Part shown: positions 19,631-28,162 of the stretch, piece by piece
Layout: each line of letters starts with the position of its first letter
Position numbering within the stretch: position 1 is the stretch's first letter
Origin: an uncultured Collinsella sp.
GTDB lineage: Bacteria > Actinomycetota > Coriobacteriia > Coriobacteriales > Coriobacteriaceae
Assembly: GCA_900541715.1 (NCBI GenBank)
Contig: UQLI01000001.1
Coordinates: 124,001 to 188,000 of the forward strand
Length of the DNA stretch: 64,000 bases
Reading direction: 5' to 3'
The notes under the pieces: model-generated
The model's database searches: none
The model's input: the letters and a program-made list of their open reading frames with translations, nothing else
Told to the model about the DNA's origin: nothing
Translations under genes and position numbers: made by a program

Positions 19631-20161
19631 CTACTTGAGGAGGAAGTCGGAGAGGGGAATGGTACGGGCCTCGCGATGCTCGGGATCGGCGATGTGGTCG
19701 GCAGGATATCCACAGACGAGCATGTGATAGGGATAGACGCCCTTGGGCAGATTGAACTGCTCCTGTGCCACCCCAGGCTTAAAATGGCATACCCAGCACG
19801 TTCCCAGGCCCTGCTCGGTGGCCTCCATCATCATCTGATCACACACGATGGACGTATCGATTTCACTGGAATTCATCTGATCATACGGGCGCACCCAAGC
19901 ATCATCGGTAACGCTGCAAATAAGGAAGACAAGCGGAGCGCCAAAGATAGACTCATCACGAGCAAACCGAGGCTGACAAGCAGCTGCCTTCTCCAGAAGC
20001 TCAGGCGTATCCAACACCATCACACGGGTTGGATGATTATTACAAGCAGAAGGAGCAATACGCCCAGCCTCAACAATGGCATCCACCACAGCCTGCTCCA
20101 CAGCCCGATCTTCAAACTCACGACAAGAATACCGACCCCGAGCCAGATCCAAATAAGACAT
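19631..20161 (-). CDS. Nitroreductase family protein
   Basis: FMN-dependent NAD(P)H oxidoreductase fold. The 176-residue protein begins MSYLDLARGRYSCREFEDRA, the usual nitroreductase opening with the FMN-phosphate Arg residues, has RIAPSACNNHPTRV, and GLGTCWVCHFKPGVAQEQFN in the second half. The substrate cannot be told from sequence. The ATG at 20161 has GGAGGG just upstream; a longer reading would add an unrelated hydrophobic stretch. The gene is convergent with divIVA. Confidence 0.88.
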   Translation of the reverse strand: MSYLDLARGRYSCREFEDRAVEQAVVDAIVEAGRIAPSACNNHPTRVMVLDTPELLEKAAACQPRFARDESIFGAPLVFLICSVTDDAWVRPYDQMNSSEIDTSIVCDQMMMEATEQGLGTCWVCHFKPGVAQEQFNLPKGVYPYHMLVCGYPADHIADPEHREARTIPLSDFLLK

Positions 20162-20345
20162 ACAAGCCCTCCAACAATTAAAAATCAAACAAACCCAAAG
20201 TAACCCAAACAGTACCCAAAGCAGCAATCAGCCAATCGCTCATCGAATACCAAAGTAAAACCCCGAGCAATCAAGGGCCATCACAGCAAAGGCCCCACCA
20301 CGCTCAATCCCTCAGCCAAAGTTCCCAATGGTGGTACGTAAGGGA
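20162..20345. other. Intergenic stretch without a gene
   Basis: About 180 bases upstream of the nitroreductase gene. The stretch is A/C-rich on the plus strand and has no credible ORF on either strand. It presumably holds the nitroreductase promoter reading leftward. The inverted repeat at 20346-20422 follows. Confidence 0.4.
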
Positions 20346-20422
20346 GCGGGCCCGACCACTAATACCTTTTGAACGACTCTGCTTGCAGCCGGAGTGAAAA
20401 AGGTATTAGTGGTCGGGCCCGC
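20346..20422. repeat. Long perfect inverted repeat (25-bp arms)
   Basis: Arms 20346-20370 and 20398-20422 are perfect reverse complements of 25 bases, separated by a 27-base loop. Outside them GGTACGTA (20334-20341) and TACGTACC (20435-20442) form a second, outer pair. The element lies downstream of the minus-strand DUF47 gene and may be its terminator, or a small palindromic mobile-type element. Its arms are far longer than those of the ordinary terminators in this window. Confidence 0.85.
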
Positions 20423-20446
20423 GACCGGTGGGATACGTACCCCCAA

Positions 20447-21070
20447 TTAACTGTTCTTCATGACAATCGAATCCACGACATCGGCCACATTCTCGCAGCA
20501 GTCAGCGCAGTACTCCAGGAAGGCGTACACGTCACGCCAGGCGATGACCTCGAGCGGGTCCTTGCCGTTAACGTGCAGGTTGCGCATGGCGTTGATATAG
20601 AGCTCGTCGGCTTCGGACTCGATGGTGTTGATCTGGATGACGAGTTCGCGCAGGGTCTTGGACTTGCGGTAGTTGGGCAGCTCGACCATCAGGTCTTTCA
20701 TGGCGCGGCAGGCGTCAGTCACCTTGTGGGCGATGACGATGGCGTCGGGATGGATGCTCTGGATGTTGGTGAAGTAGACGCGCTGCACGACGCCCTCGAT
20801 GCGGTCGAGCACGGTGTCGAGCGCGCAGCTCATCAGGTCCAGGTCCTCGCGCTCGAGCGGGGTGATAAAGGCGGTGAGCAGGGCGTCTTCGAGCTCGTGG
20901 TGCTTCTTGTCTGCCGCATGCTCAATCGCATGCATCTTATTGAGCATGTCGTGAATCTGCGCGGGATCGAAGTTCTCGAAAATCTTGGTGAGCAGCTCTG
21001 CGGCCTGGACGGCGAGGTCGGCGCAGGCAACGTAGTTGTCAAAGTAGAACGAATCGGGTTTCTTTGCCAT
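20447..21070 (-). CDS. DUF47 / PhoU-like phosphate transport regulator
   Basis: Helical PhoU-superfamily protein (DUF47, YkaA type) that commonly regulates its neighbouring PiT transporter. It is 207 residues long, with long amphipathic helices and the conserved NKMHAIEHAADKKHHELEDAL and INTIESEADELYINAM segments, which carry the acidic residues typical of metal binding in this family. It lies 67 bases downstream of the pit gene on the same strand, the usual arrangement. Confidence 0.92.
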   Translation of the reverse strand: MAKKPDSFYFDNYVACADLAVQAAELLTKIFENFDPAQIHDMLNKMHAIEHAADKKHHELEDALLTAFITPLEREDLDLMSCALDTVLDRIEGVVQRVYFTNIQSIHPDAIVIAHKVTDACRAMKDLMVELPNYRKSKTLRELVIQINTIESEADELYINAMRNLHVNGKDPLEVIAWRDVYAFLEYCADCCENVADVVDSIVMKNS

Positions 21071-21137
21071 GGGTGGGTCCTTTCGAGGCGAAGACGGGTG
21101 GGCGAAGTGTTGCGGTCCGGATGGACGTTCGGTTTGA

Positions 21138-22187
21138 TTAGAGGAACATCATGAACAGCTTGGCCATGACAAAGCTGATGAGTCCGCAGGCGGGGAAGGT
21201 GAAGAACCAGGTGAACATCATGTCCTTGACCACGCCGAAGTTGATGGCCGAAAGGCGCTTGACGGCGCCGACGCCCATGATGGCGCAGGTTTTGATGTGC
21301 GTGGAGGACACGGGGATGCCGGTAAGGGTGGCAAGCAGCAAGTTCGCGGCGCCTGCGAGGTCGGCAGAGAAGCCCTGATACTTCTCGAGCTTGACCATGC
21401 TCTGGCCGACGGACTTGATGATGCGCTCGCCGCCCACGCTGGTGCCGATACCCATAGTGGCCGAGCACAGCAGCATAATCCAGATGGGGATGCCTGCATC
21501 GCCGACGCTCGTCTGGCCGCTGGCAAAGGCCACGCCTAAAAAGAGCACGCCGATGAACTTCTGTCCATCCTGCGCGCCGTGCATAAAGCTCATGGCCGCA
21601 GCGCTCGCGATCTGAGCGTATTTAAAGAAGACATTGGCACGTCGCCTGTTGGCGGCGGCGAAAAGAATCGAGACGAGCTTGCACAGGACCCAGCCCATGA
21701 CAAAGCCCAGGCCGATGGAGAGCGCCAGGCCGTAGATGACCTTCATCCACTCGTGGACGTTGACGCTGCTCGCACCGCCGAGGGCGATGGCGGCACCGGT
21801 CAGGCCGGCGATAAGGCTGTGGCTTTGCGAGGTGGGGATGCCAAAACGCGACGCTGTGGCGCCGTAGACGACGATGGAGAACAGCGCCGCGCATAGGCAG
21901 GCGAGCGCCATGGTGCTGTTTCCGCCAAAGTCGACGATATGTGAGATGGTGTTGGCGACGCTCGCGTTAAAGTGCGTCATGATGAGCACGCCGAGGAAGT
22001 TGAATGCGGCGCTCATGAGAATGGCGGCGCGGGCGGGCATGCAACGCGTAGTGACGCAGGTCGCGATGGCGTTGGGCGCGTCGGTCCATCCATTGACGAA
22101 GATGGCGCCCAACGCGAGGATCACGGTGACGGCAAGGACTGGGTTCGACACAATTTGGCCGAGGAAGGTTGAGAACGTTACGTCCAT
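21138..22187 (-). CDS. PiT family inorganic phosphate transporter
   Basis: Low-affinity, cation-coupled phosphate permease. The 349-residue protein has about ten membrane segments. The two PiT signature repeats are visible: NGWTDAPNAIATCVTTR at residues 32-48 and the inverted copy FMHGAQDGQKFIGV in the second half; PTSQSHSL and PVSSTHIKT also match. Together with pstSCAB it gives the organism two phosphate uptake routes within 10 kb. Confidence 0.95.
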   Translation of the reverse strand: MDVTFSTFLGQIVSNPVLAVTVILALGAIFVNGWTDAPNAIATCVTTRCMPARAAILMSAAFNFLGVLIMTHFNASVANTISHIVDFGGNSTMALACLCAALFSIVVYGATASRFGIPTSQSHSLIAGLTGAAIALGGASSVNVHEWMKVIYGLALSIGLGFVMGWVLCKLVSILFAAANRRRANVFFKYAQIASAAAMSFMHGAQDGQKFIGVLFLGVAFASGQTSVGDAGIPIWIMLLCSATMGIGTSVGGERIIKSVGQSMVKLEKYQGFSADLAGAANLLLATLTGIPVSSTHIKTCAIMGVGAVKRLSAINFGVVKDMMFTWFFTFPACGLISFVMAKLFMMFL

Positions 22188-22437
22188 ATATGGGCTTTCT
22201 CGAAGTTTGCAGACACGTTACAAAAACATGATAAATCGTATCACCTCCTGCGGGTCTCTTTACCGAGTTCTGATGGGAGAAGTGGACTTTTTGGCACTAA
22301 AATTGAATATTAGCCCTGTTGACCGCGGGTGTTCTTTTTGCTAACACGCCATGCGGACACGTGCGATTACTACGACACTCCAAAACCACAGTCTGTTCGC
22401 TTTACAACATACAAACATGCGTTCGATAATAGGAGGC
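22188..22437. promoter_or_regulatory. Divergent promoter region between pit and the 22438 gene
   Basis: This 250-base gap lies between genes transcribed away from each other. On the plus strand TTTACA at 22400-22405 and GATAAT at 22424-22429 are 18 bases apart, a plausible sigma-70-type promoter. The -10 box would lie only 8 bases before the ATG at 22438, so transcription may start at or near the start codon. Nothing else is recognised. Confidence 0.4.
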
Positions 22438-22776
22438 ATGGAATATCGACAGACAGACGGCAAAACTCGGCGCGTGCACAAGCAGTATGTGGACGTCGTG
22501 GCCCGCATCCTCGCGGGCGGACAGGTCGTGCCGGTCACCGTCTGCTGGGTCGACGGCCGTTGTTTTACGATCGACGAAATTATCTCGACCACCGGGTTTG
22601 GCCTGATGGTCTACGGCATCCGTACGGCAACATATAAGGTGCGTTTTGGCGGGCATGCGACCGAGTTGTATCTGGAGGACCAGACGCGCGAGCGGGCGGA
22701 CGGCTCGCAGGCGCACGTGATGCGTTGGTGGGTCTGGGCCTTTGATCGTACGCCCGAGGGCGAGCGCCGTAGGTAA
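22438..22776 (+). CDS. Conserved hypothetical protein (112 aa)
   Basis: Function not recognised. The protein starts MEYRQTDGKTRRVHKQYVDV, has a mixed beta-rich core (PVTVCWVDGRCFTIDEIIST, then TYKVRFGGHATELYLEDQ), and ends in a basic tail (GERRR). The WVDGR...Y.VRF...ELYLE pattern suggests a small all-beta fold. AGGAGG abuts the ATG with only one base between, an unusually short spacing; an in-frame ATG at 22417 is the alternative. A terminator follows at 22823. Confidence 0.7.
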   Translation: MEYRQTDGKTRRVHKQYVDVVARILAGGQVVPVTVCWVDGRCFTIDEIISTTGFGLMVYGIRTATYKVRFGGHATELYLEDQTRERADGSQAHVMRWWVWAFDRTPEGERRR

Positions 22777-22822
22777 GGACGTACGGCATTCGGGTACAAT
22801 GACAGGAATCTTGTCACCTGCT

Positions 22823-22846
22823 GTGCCGTCTTTCACGGCACTTTTT
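22823..22846 (+). terminator. Intrinsic terminator
   Basis: A 7-bp perfect stem (22823-22829 with 22835-22841), a 5-base loop and five T lie between the 22438 gene and the Bax1-I gene. Confidence 0.85.
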
Positions 22847-22859
22847 GAAAGGACGAAGT

Positions 22860-23555
22860 ATGAACGATATCCAGGGCTATCAGAACGGCCCCGTCGAGAG
22901 CGGCGCAAGCCGCGCCAAGGAGATGTCGCCGCGCGCGTACAATCTCGCCATGTCTGCCCTGATCTTCTTGGGCTTTTGCGCCATGGGCGCCGGCGCCTAC
23001 TTTACGAGCACCATGTCGTTTGCGCGCATGATGATGAGCGGCGCCGCTTTGCCGCTGGTCTTTGGCTCATTTATTTTGACTATTGTCGGCATCGTCATGA
23101 TGTCGGCTGCTGCCAGCAAACAGTCCGTGGGCCTGTCGCTCATGGGTTACGTGATCTTTGCGAGCACCTTTGGCCTGACCGCGTCGTTTGGCCTTGCCAA
23201 CTATGACCTGCCCACCATCAACACTGCCTTTATCGCCACGGCCGCCATCACCTTTGTCTTTGGCGCCTTGGGCGTGACGTTCCCCAAGTTTTTCCAGCGC
23301 GTATATGGCATCGGTTTTGGCATTCTGCTCGCCACTATTCTGGTTGAGATCGTGCTGATGTTCATGGGTGTCTCGCAGACCATCACCGATCTGATCGTAA
23401 TCGTGGTGTTCGCCGGCTTTATTGGCTACGACACCTATGTTGCCACGACGGTGCCGCCTACGCTGCCCAACGCCGTGCTCATGGCGTCCAATCTGTTCGT
23501 GGACATTATCAACGTGTTCCTGCGCATCCTGAACATCCTTGGCCGTCGCGACTAG
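22860..23555 (+). CDS. Bax inhibitor-1 / YccA family membrane protein
   Basis: Seven-helix membrane protein of the Bax1-I superfamily; bacterial relatives act as pH-sensitive calcium leak channels or protease modulators. The 231-residue protein has a short polar N-terminus, then membrane segments. The C-terminal FAGFIGYDTYVATT and SNLFVDIINVFLRILNILG match the family (Asp in GYDT and the VDIINVFLRIL ending). The ATG at 22860 has GAAAGGA upstream. The gene is monocistronic, with terminators on both sides. Confidence 0.9.
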   Translation: MNDIQGYQNGPVESGASRAKEMSPRAYNLAMSALIFLGFCAMGAGAYFTSTMSFARMMMSGAALPLVFGSFILTIVGIVMMSAAASKQSVGLSLMGYVIFASTFGLTASFGLANYDLPTINTAFIATAAITFVFGALGVTFPKFFQRVYGIGFGILLATILVEIVLMFMGVSQTITDLIVIVVFAGFIGYDTYVATTVPPTLPNAVLMASNLFVDIINVFLRILNILGRRD

Positions 23556-23601
23556 TGGCGAATTGCGGCGGTGCTTGCCGTGCGTGTAAATCGATGCGAA
23601 A

Positions 23602-23627
23602 GGCGGTCCTTCGGGGCCGTCTTTTTT
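23602..23627 (+). terminator. Intrinsic terminator with UUCG tetraloop
   Basis: An 8-bp stem with G-U pairs closes a TTCG loop (23602-23621), followed by six T. It terminates the Bax1-I gene. Confidence 0.85.
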
Positions 23628-23692
23628 GTGCTCGGCGGGGTATCATGGATGGGAAAAGCCGATAGCGGCAGCGACAGGAAAGGTGACCACTT

Positions 23693-24844
23693 ATGGCAGA
23701 CGTCGACAACAGGAACCGTAACCGCAGGTCCAACCGAGCGGGTCAGCCCAATCCCAAGCGCGAGGCCCGTGCCAAGGCCGCCGAGCGTCACGTGGCAACT
23801 GTGTCCGAAGCGTGCGCCAAGGATATCGAGCGTTCGCTTGCCGGCGTGTGCGAGTTCGATGGTATGCCTGCCGGTTTTGTCGCGGCGATGAAGGCCAAGG
23901 TTCAGACTGCTGTGGCCACTGAAGAACAGGTTGCCGAGGACGTCGAGGGCGCGGAGGCTGCCGAGACCGAGGCGGCACCCGAGAGCGAGGCAGCGCCCGA
24001 GACCGAGGCAGCTCCTGAGCCCGTCGAGGAGCCTGCCGAGGAAATCGCCGAAGCTGAGTCCGCGCCTGCTGAGGAGCCTGCTGCGTCCCTGCCTGAGGTC
24101 ACCGTGCTCGATGCCTCCGCCACGCAGGCCATCTTGGACAACGGTCGTGGCTATGCGCAGTTCTGCGACATGGCCGTGCTCGCCTTTGCCTCGTTCACCA
24201 ATCCGGGCGGTGGCTATATTCAGGGTTATCTGGGCCAGGAGGCCACGCTGTGCGCCGATTCGTATCTGTACAACGTTCTCGATAAGCAGCGCAAATGGTA
24301 CGGCGAGAACCGTCGCCGCAACATCAACTGCGAGCTTTACCGAAACCGTGCGCTGGTGGTGCCTGCGGTGCGCTTCGACCGCAACCACGTGCATGCATAC
24401 GCCGACGTGATCGTGGCCGCCGCGCCCAACGTTAAGCGCGCCCGCCAGGAGTATCGCGTGAGCGACGATGCTCTGCTGGATGCCCTGCGCGACCGCATTC
24501 GCTTTGTGCTTGCCATCTGCGACGAGCTAGGTCGCGAGAAGCTCGTGCTGGGCGCTTGGGGCTGCGACAACAACGGCTTTGACGCGGAGGCCGTGGCTGA
24601 GCTCTTCCGCAAGGAGCTCGCGTCGGGCGACTTTAAGGTCAAGCAAGTCTTCTTTGCCGTGCCTTCTACGCGCTGGGATGAGGATTTTGCCAAGTTCGAG
24701 CACGTGCTGGCAAACTTCCCCGAGCGCAACGAGGAGTCCTATGCCCAGGTTGCCGCTCGCGCTGCGGCAGCTCGCGCCGCCGAGCAGGCCCAGGCTGCTA
24801 CCGAGGATGATGAGGACGAGGACGATTGGCGCAAGTACCTGTAA
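23693..24844 (+). CDS. TIGR02452-type protein (bacterial PARG-like macrodomain), QEE motif altered
   Basis: Resembles microbial poly(ADP-ribose) glycohydrolases (PF10021 N-terminal domain plus macrodomain). The N-terminal part is residues 1-75. It is followed by a roughly 60-residue acidic, Ala/Glu/Pro-rich insert and then the macrodomain. The family motif appears as FTNPGGGYIQGYLGQEATLC: the Gly triplet is residues 172-174 and the QE-E element reads Gln182-Glu183-Ala184. In characterised PARG the second Glu is catalytic, so activity may be lost or changed. The C-terminal tail is acidic. It is 383 residues long, larger than the usual 260-300 because of the insert. Confidence 0.82.
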   Translation: MADVDNRNRNRRSNRAGQPNPKREARAKAAERHVATVSEACAKDIERSLAGVCEFDGMPAGFVAAMKAKVQTAVATEEQVAEDVEGAEAAETEAAPESEAAPETEAAPEPVEEPAEEIAEAESAPAEEPAASLPEVTVLDASATQAILDNGRGYAQFCDMAVLAFASFTNPGGGYIQGYLGQEATLCADSYLYNVLDKQRKWYGENRRRNINCELYRNRALVVPAVRFDRNHVHAYADVIVAAAPNVKRARQEYRVSDDALLDALRDRIRFVLAICDELGREKLVLGAWGCDNNGFDAEAVAELFRKELASGDFKVKQVFFAVPSTRWDEDFAKFEHVLANFPERNEESYAQVAARAAAARAAEQAQAATEDDEDEDDWRKYL

Positions 24845-24869
24845 TCGGTACGTGCTGACAGATAGGTCG

Positions 24870-24904
24870 AGCCGACGGGAGAGGCTGCTTCCGTCGGCTT
24901 TTTA
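24870..24904 (+). terminator. Intrinsic terminator after the PARG-like gene
   Basis: A 9-bp stem (24870-24878 with 24891-24899), a 12-base loop and a T-run lie immediately before the SGNH hydrolase gene. Confidence 0.87.
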
Positions 24905-24922
24905 CTGAGCGAGGGGCTTACG

Positions 24923-25582
24923 ATGAAAAACGTTCTATGCTTTGGCGATAGCAACACCTATGGTTACGATCCGGCGGGCATGCGCGACGGCACCGCGGTG
25001 CGCTATGCGCGGGATGTGCGCTGGTGTGGCGTGGCCCAACGTGACTTAGGCGAGGGCTGGCATGTAATTGAAGAAGGCCTCAACGGCCGCACGACGGTAC
25101 GCGACGACATGTGCCATTTGGACACCAATCTTAACGGCATCCGCGCGCTGCCGATGCTGCTCGAGGCTCATAAGCCGCTGGATGCGATCGTTATTATGCT
25201 GGGAACTAACGATTGCAAGACGGTCTTTGGTGTGACGGCCTCCGATATTGCCCGTGGCGCCATGGCGCTGATTCGTGCGGTGCGTGCATTTCCCTGGACC
25301 AATGCCGCACCCTGCCCGCGTATTCTGCTGATGGCACCTATCAAGATCAAGCCGCAAATCGCCGATGTATATATGACCGATTTTGACGAGCGTTCCGTCG
25401 AGGTCTCGGAGCATTTTGGTGAGTATTACGCACATGTGGCTGAGCAGTTTGGCTGCGACTTTTTGAATGCCGCCGACTTTGCCGAGCCGGGCGATATCGA
25501 CTATCTGCATATGATGCCCGAAAGCCATGAGAGCCTGGGTCACGCCGTGGCGGCCAAGCTCCAAGAGATGCTCGGAGAGTAG
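24923..25582 (+). CDS. SGNH/GDSL hydrolase family protein
   Basis: Likely cytoplasmic esterase or deacetylase of the SGNH fold. Block I is CFGDSNTYGYDP (Ser near residue 10), block II has the Gly in EEGLNGRTT, block III is MLGTNDCK (Asn), and the catalytic Asp/His pair is in DYLHMMPESHESLGHAVA near the C-terminus. No signal peptide is present. It is 219 residues long, a normal size. The natural substrate is unknown; close relatives act on acetylated sugars or arylesters. Confidence 0.88.
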   Translation: MKNVLCFGDSNTYGYDPAGMRDGTAVRYARDVRWCGVAQRDLGEGWHVIEEGLNGRTTVRDDMCHLDTNLNGIRALPMLLEAHKPLDAIVIMLGTNDCKTVFGVTASDIARGAMALIRAVRAFPWTNAAPCPRILLMAPIKIKPQIADVYMTDFDERSVEVSEHFGEYYAHVAEQFGCDFLNAADFAEPGDIDYLHMMPESHESLGHAVAAKLQEMLGE

Positions 25583-25591
25583 CGCGACCCC

Positions 25592-25630
25592 AAGCCACCG
25601 CAAAGGGGACGGGCGCCTTTGCGGTGGCTT
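25592..25630. terminator. Bidirectional terminator between convergent genes
   Basis: Perfect 15-bp inverted repeat (25592-25606 with 25616-25630) lies between the SGNH hydrolase (+) and thiD (-) genes, placed to end transcription from both sides. Confidence 0.85.
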
Positions 25631-25643
25631 TGGACTGCGAATC

Positions 25644-26474
25644 TTAATACTGCCACATGTGGTTGACGGGGCCGGAGCCTTTGCCCATGTCAAAGCCGGC
25701 GGCCAGAGCGCCGGTTAGGTAGGCCTTGCCGGCGTTGACGGCGTCGGCAAGATCCATGCCCTGAGCCAGCGCGCAGGCGATGGCGGACGAGAGCGTGCAT
25801 CCGGTGCCGTGCGTGTTGTCGGTCTCGATGCGCTTGTGGCGGAACCACGTGGTGAGTGGATCTCCCAGATGGTTGCCCTCGTCATCGAGTGGCGCGGGTT
25901 CGGCCAGTACATCGTTGGCCTCGTTGACAAGATGCCCACCCTTAACGAGGGATGCGCAACCAAAGCGGCGGGTGAGGAGCATGGCAGCATTTTGCTGCGT
26001 GCGCTCGGAGTCGACCTCATAGTCGAGCAGTGCCATGGCCTCGGGAATATTGGGCGTGATAACCGTCGCTAGCGGGAACAGGCGGCGGGTGAGCGCCTCG
26101 GCGGCATCTTCGGCAATCAGCCGCGCGCCCGAGGTGGCGACCATGACGGGGTCGACGACCACGTTCGTTGCGTTCCAGGCGCTCAAGCGGTCGGCGATGA
26201 CTTCGATAATCTCGACAGAAGAAACCATGCCGATCTTGACGGCGCTGGGGCGGATATCGTCAAAAACGGCGTCAATTTGCGCGGCTACGATATCTGGCGA
26301 GATATCCTGCACGGCGGTAACGCCCAGGGTGTTTTGCGCTGTGATGGCGGTGATGGCCGTCTCGGCATACAGGCGGTGCGCCGTGATGGTCTTGATGTCG
26401 GCCTGAATGCCGGCGCCACCGCTGGAATCGGATCCCGCGATGGACAGGACGGCAGGTACCTTACTACGATCCAT
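25644..26474 (-). CDS. thiD: Hydroxymethylpyrimidine / phosphomethylpyrimidine kinase (ThiD)
   Basis: Phosphorylates HMP and HMP-P to HMP-PP for thiamine synthesis. The 276-residue ribokinase-fold protein begins VPAVLSIAGSDSSGGAGIQADIKT, a ThiD hallmark. It has VVDPVMVATSGARLI, TPNIPEAMALL, and the catalytic-site DNTHGTGCTLSSAIAC with the anion-hole GTGC. It is downstream of thiC on the same strand, separated by a hairpin. Confidence 0.95.
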   Translation of the reverse strand: MDRSKVPAVLSIAGSDSSGGAGIQADIKTITAHRLYAETAITAITAQNTLGVTAVQDISPDIVAAQIDAVFDDIRPSAVKIGMVSSVEIIEVIADRLSAWNATNVVVDPVMVATSGARLIAEDAAEALTRRLFPLATVITPNIPEAMALLDYEVDSERTQQNAAMLLTRRFGCASLVKGGHLVNEANDVLAEPAPLDDEGNHLGDPLTTWFRHKRIETDNTHGTGCTLSSAIACALAQGMDLADAVNAGKAYLTGALAAGFDMGKGSGPVNHMWQY

Positions 26475-26531
26475 GTTCGCTCCCTTGTTCGGTCGGAATC
26501 AAATGGGTCTTTAAGCCAGCATTATAAAGAT

Positions 26532-26561
26532 GCCCGGGCCGACTCTATGTCGAACCCGGGC
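26532..26561 (-). terminator. Hairpin between thiC and thiD
   Basis: A 7-bp GC-only stem (26532-26538 with 26555-26561) with a 16-base loop lies downstream of thiC. On the minus strand it is followed by a short T-rich stretch, so it may be a partial terminator between thiC and thiD. Confidence 0.6.
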
Positions 26562-26656
26562 GGGCGATGCAATCTTTACGCAAATGTAAGCAAATGTTCA
26601 CACGTCAACAATTGAGGGGCGCCGGCTCGCCGCTAGAAGCGATCGCAGCGAGGAGT

Positions 26657-27991
26657 CTAGTCCTCCATGCCAAGGTCGATCGTCGTGCCCTCGAATACCT
26701 TGTTGACGGTGCGGACGGCGCACATCTTGCCACACATGGTGCAAGTGCCCTCGGTGGCGGCAGGGGACTCCTCGTAGCGCTTCTTGCCGGTGACGGGATC
26801 GAGGGCGCACTTCCACATGGCGTCCCAGTCGAGCTTGCGGCGTGCCTGGCCCATCTTGTCGTCCAGATCGCGGGCGTGCGGCACCTTCTTGGCGATATCG
26901 GCGGCGTGTGCGGCGATCTTGGTGGCCATGAGGCCATCGAGCACGTCCTGGGCGTTGGGCAGGCACAGGTGCTCAGCGGGTGTCACGTAGCACAGGAAGT
27001 CGGCGCCGGAGCTCGCCGAGATGGCGCCACCGATGGCGGCGGTGATGTGGTCGTAGCCCACGCCGATATCGGTCACCAGCGGCCCCAGCACATAGAACGG
27101 CGCATTATGGCACAGGCGCTTCTGCAGCTTCATGTTGGCGGCGATCTCGTCGAGCGCCATGTGACCCGGTCCCTCGACCATAACCTGGACGCCGGCGGCC
27201 CAAGCGCGCTTGCACAGCTTGCCCAGCTCGATCATCTCGGCGGTCTCGGTGGCATCGTTTGAGTCGTAGAGACAGCCCGGGCGGCAGGAATCGCCGAGCG
27301 AGATCGTCACGTCGTACTCGTGGCAGATCTCGAGCACCTCGTCGTAGAACTCGTAGAAGGGGTTTTCGTTGCCGGTGACTTCCATCCAGCCAAACAGCAG
27401 CGAGCCGCCGCGGCTGACGATGTTCATGAGGCGGCCGGTCTCCTTAAAGGTCTTGATGACCGACTTGTTGATGCCGCAGTGGATGGTCATGAAGTCCACG
27501 CCGTCCTCGGCGTGCGCGCGAACGACCTCGAGCAGGTCGTCCTTGGTGAGCTTGACCAGCGGCTTTTCCATGTAGCCGATGGCGTCGTACATGGGGACGG
27601 TGCCCACCATAAGCGGCGTCTCGTCGATGAGCTGCTGGCGGAACTGGCGCGTCTTGCCCGAGTTGGAGAGGTCCATGATGGCGTCGGCGCCAAAGTCCTC
27701 GGCAATCTTGACCTTCTTCCATTCCTCGGCGGCATCGGCCTTGTCGCCCGAGATGCCCAAGTTCACGTTGACCTTGGTGGACAGGCCCTCGCCGACACCA
27801 AAGGCGCGCATGCCTTTTTTGATGTGCACGATGTTGGCGGGAATGGCGATGCGGCCGTCTGCCACGCGCTCGCGGATGTACTCGGGGTCGCGATGCTCGC
27901 GCTCGGCGACCTCTTTCATCTGAGGTGTGATCTGCCCAGCGCGGGCGAAGTCGATTTGCGTGACGAGCTTGGGCTCGGTCTGTGTGCTCAT
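26657..27991 (-). CDS. thiC: Phosphomethylpyrimidine synthase (ThiC)
   Basis: Radical SAM enzyme that converts aminoimidazole ribotide to HMP-P. The 444-residue length matches the shorter, anaerobe-type ThiC. Seen: NLGISGDKADAAEEWKKVKI, the GGSLLFGWMEVTG core, and the C-terminal cluster-binding CTMCGKMC (spacing CX2CX3C). The ATG at 27991 is chosen because GGGAG lies 8-12 bases upstream, just after the riboswitch; an upstream in-frame ATG at 28015 lies inside the riboswitch and is not used. Confidence 0.97.
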   Translation of the reverse strand: MSTQTEPKLVTQIDFARAGQITPQMKEVAEREHRDPEYIRERVADGRIAIPANIVHIKKGMRAFGVGEGLSTKVNVNLGISGDKADAAEEWKKVKIAEDFGADAIMDLSNSGKTRQFRQQLIDETPLMVGTVPMYDAIGYMEKPLVKLTKDDLLEVVRAHAEDGVDFMTIHCGINKSVIKTFKETGRLMNIVSRGGSLLFGWMEVTGNENPFYEFYDEVLEICHEYDVTISLGDSCRPGCLYDSNDATETAEMIELGKLCKRAWAAGVQVMVEGPGHMALDEIAANMKLQKRLCHNAPFYVLGPLVTDIGVGYDHITAAIGGAISASSGADFLCYVTPAEHLCLPNAQDVLDGLMATKIAAHAADIAKKVPHARDLDDKMGQARRKLDWDAMWKCALDPVTGKKRYEESPAATEGTCTMCGKMCAVRTVNKVFEGTTIDLGMED

Positions 27992-27999
27992 TGGCACGG

Positions 28000-28092
28000 C
28001 TCCCTTCGTTGGCATTACCCATATCAGGTTTGCGGGTCAGGGCGGGCGCGCCCAGTCTCAGCCTGCCGTCTTGTCCTGCAAGCTCCCCGTTT
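28000..28092 (-). promoter_or_regulatory. TPP riboswitch (THI element) upstream of thiC
   Basis: Read on the minus strand, the region contains the conserved TPP aptamer pieces in order: GGGGAGC, GGCTGAGA, CCTGACC, then AACCTGATATGGGTAATGCC and AACGAAGGGA. The thiC start codon is only about 10 bases downstream of the aptamer. The likely control is ligand-dependent masking of the RBS when TPP is bound, an inference from the spacing. Confidence 0.95.
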
Positions 28093-28162
28093 ATGTGGTG
28101 GGCTCAAGTATAGCTCGAATGGGTACGATTGACGCGATGAGCATGCCCGTGGGGAGGCGAAC

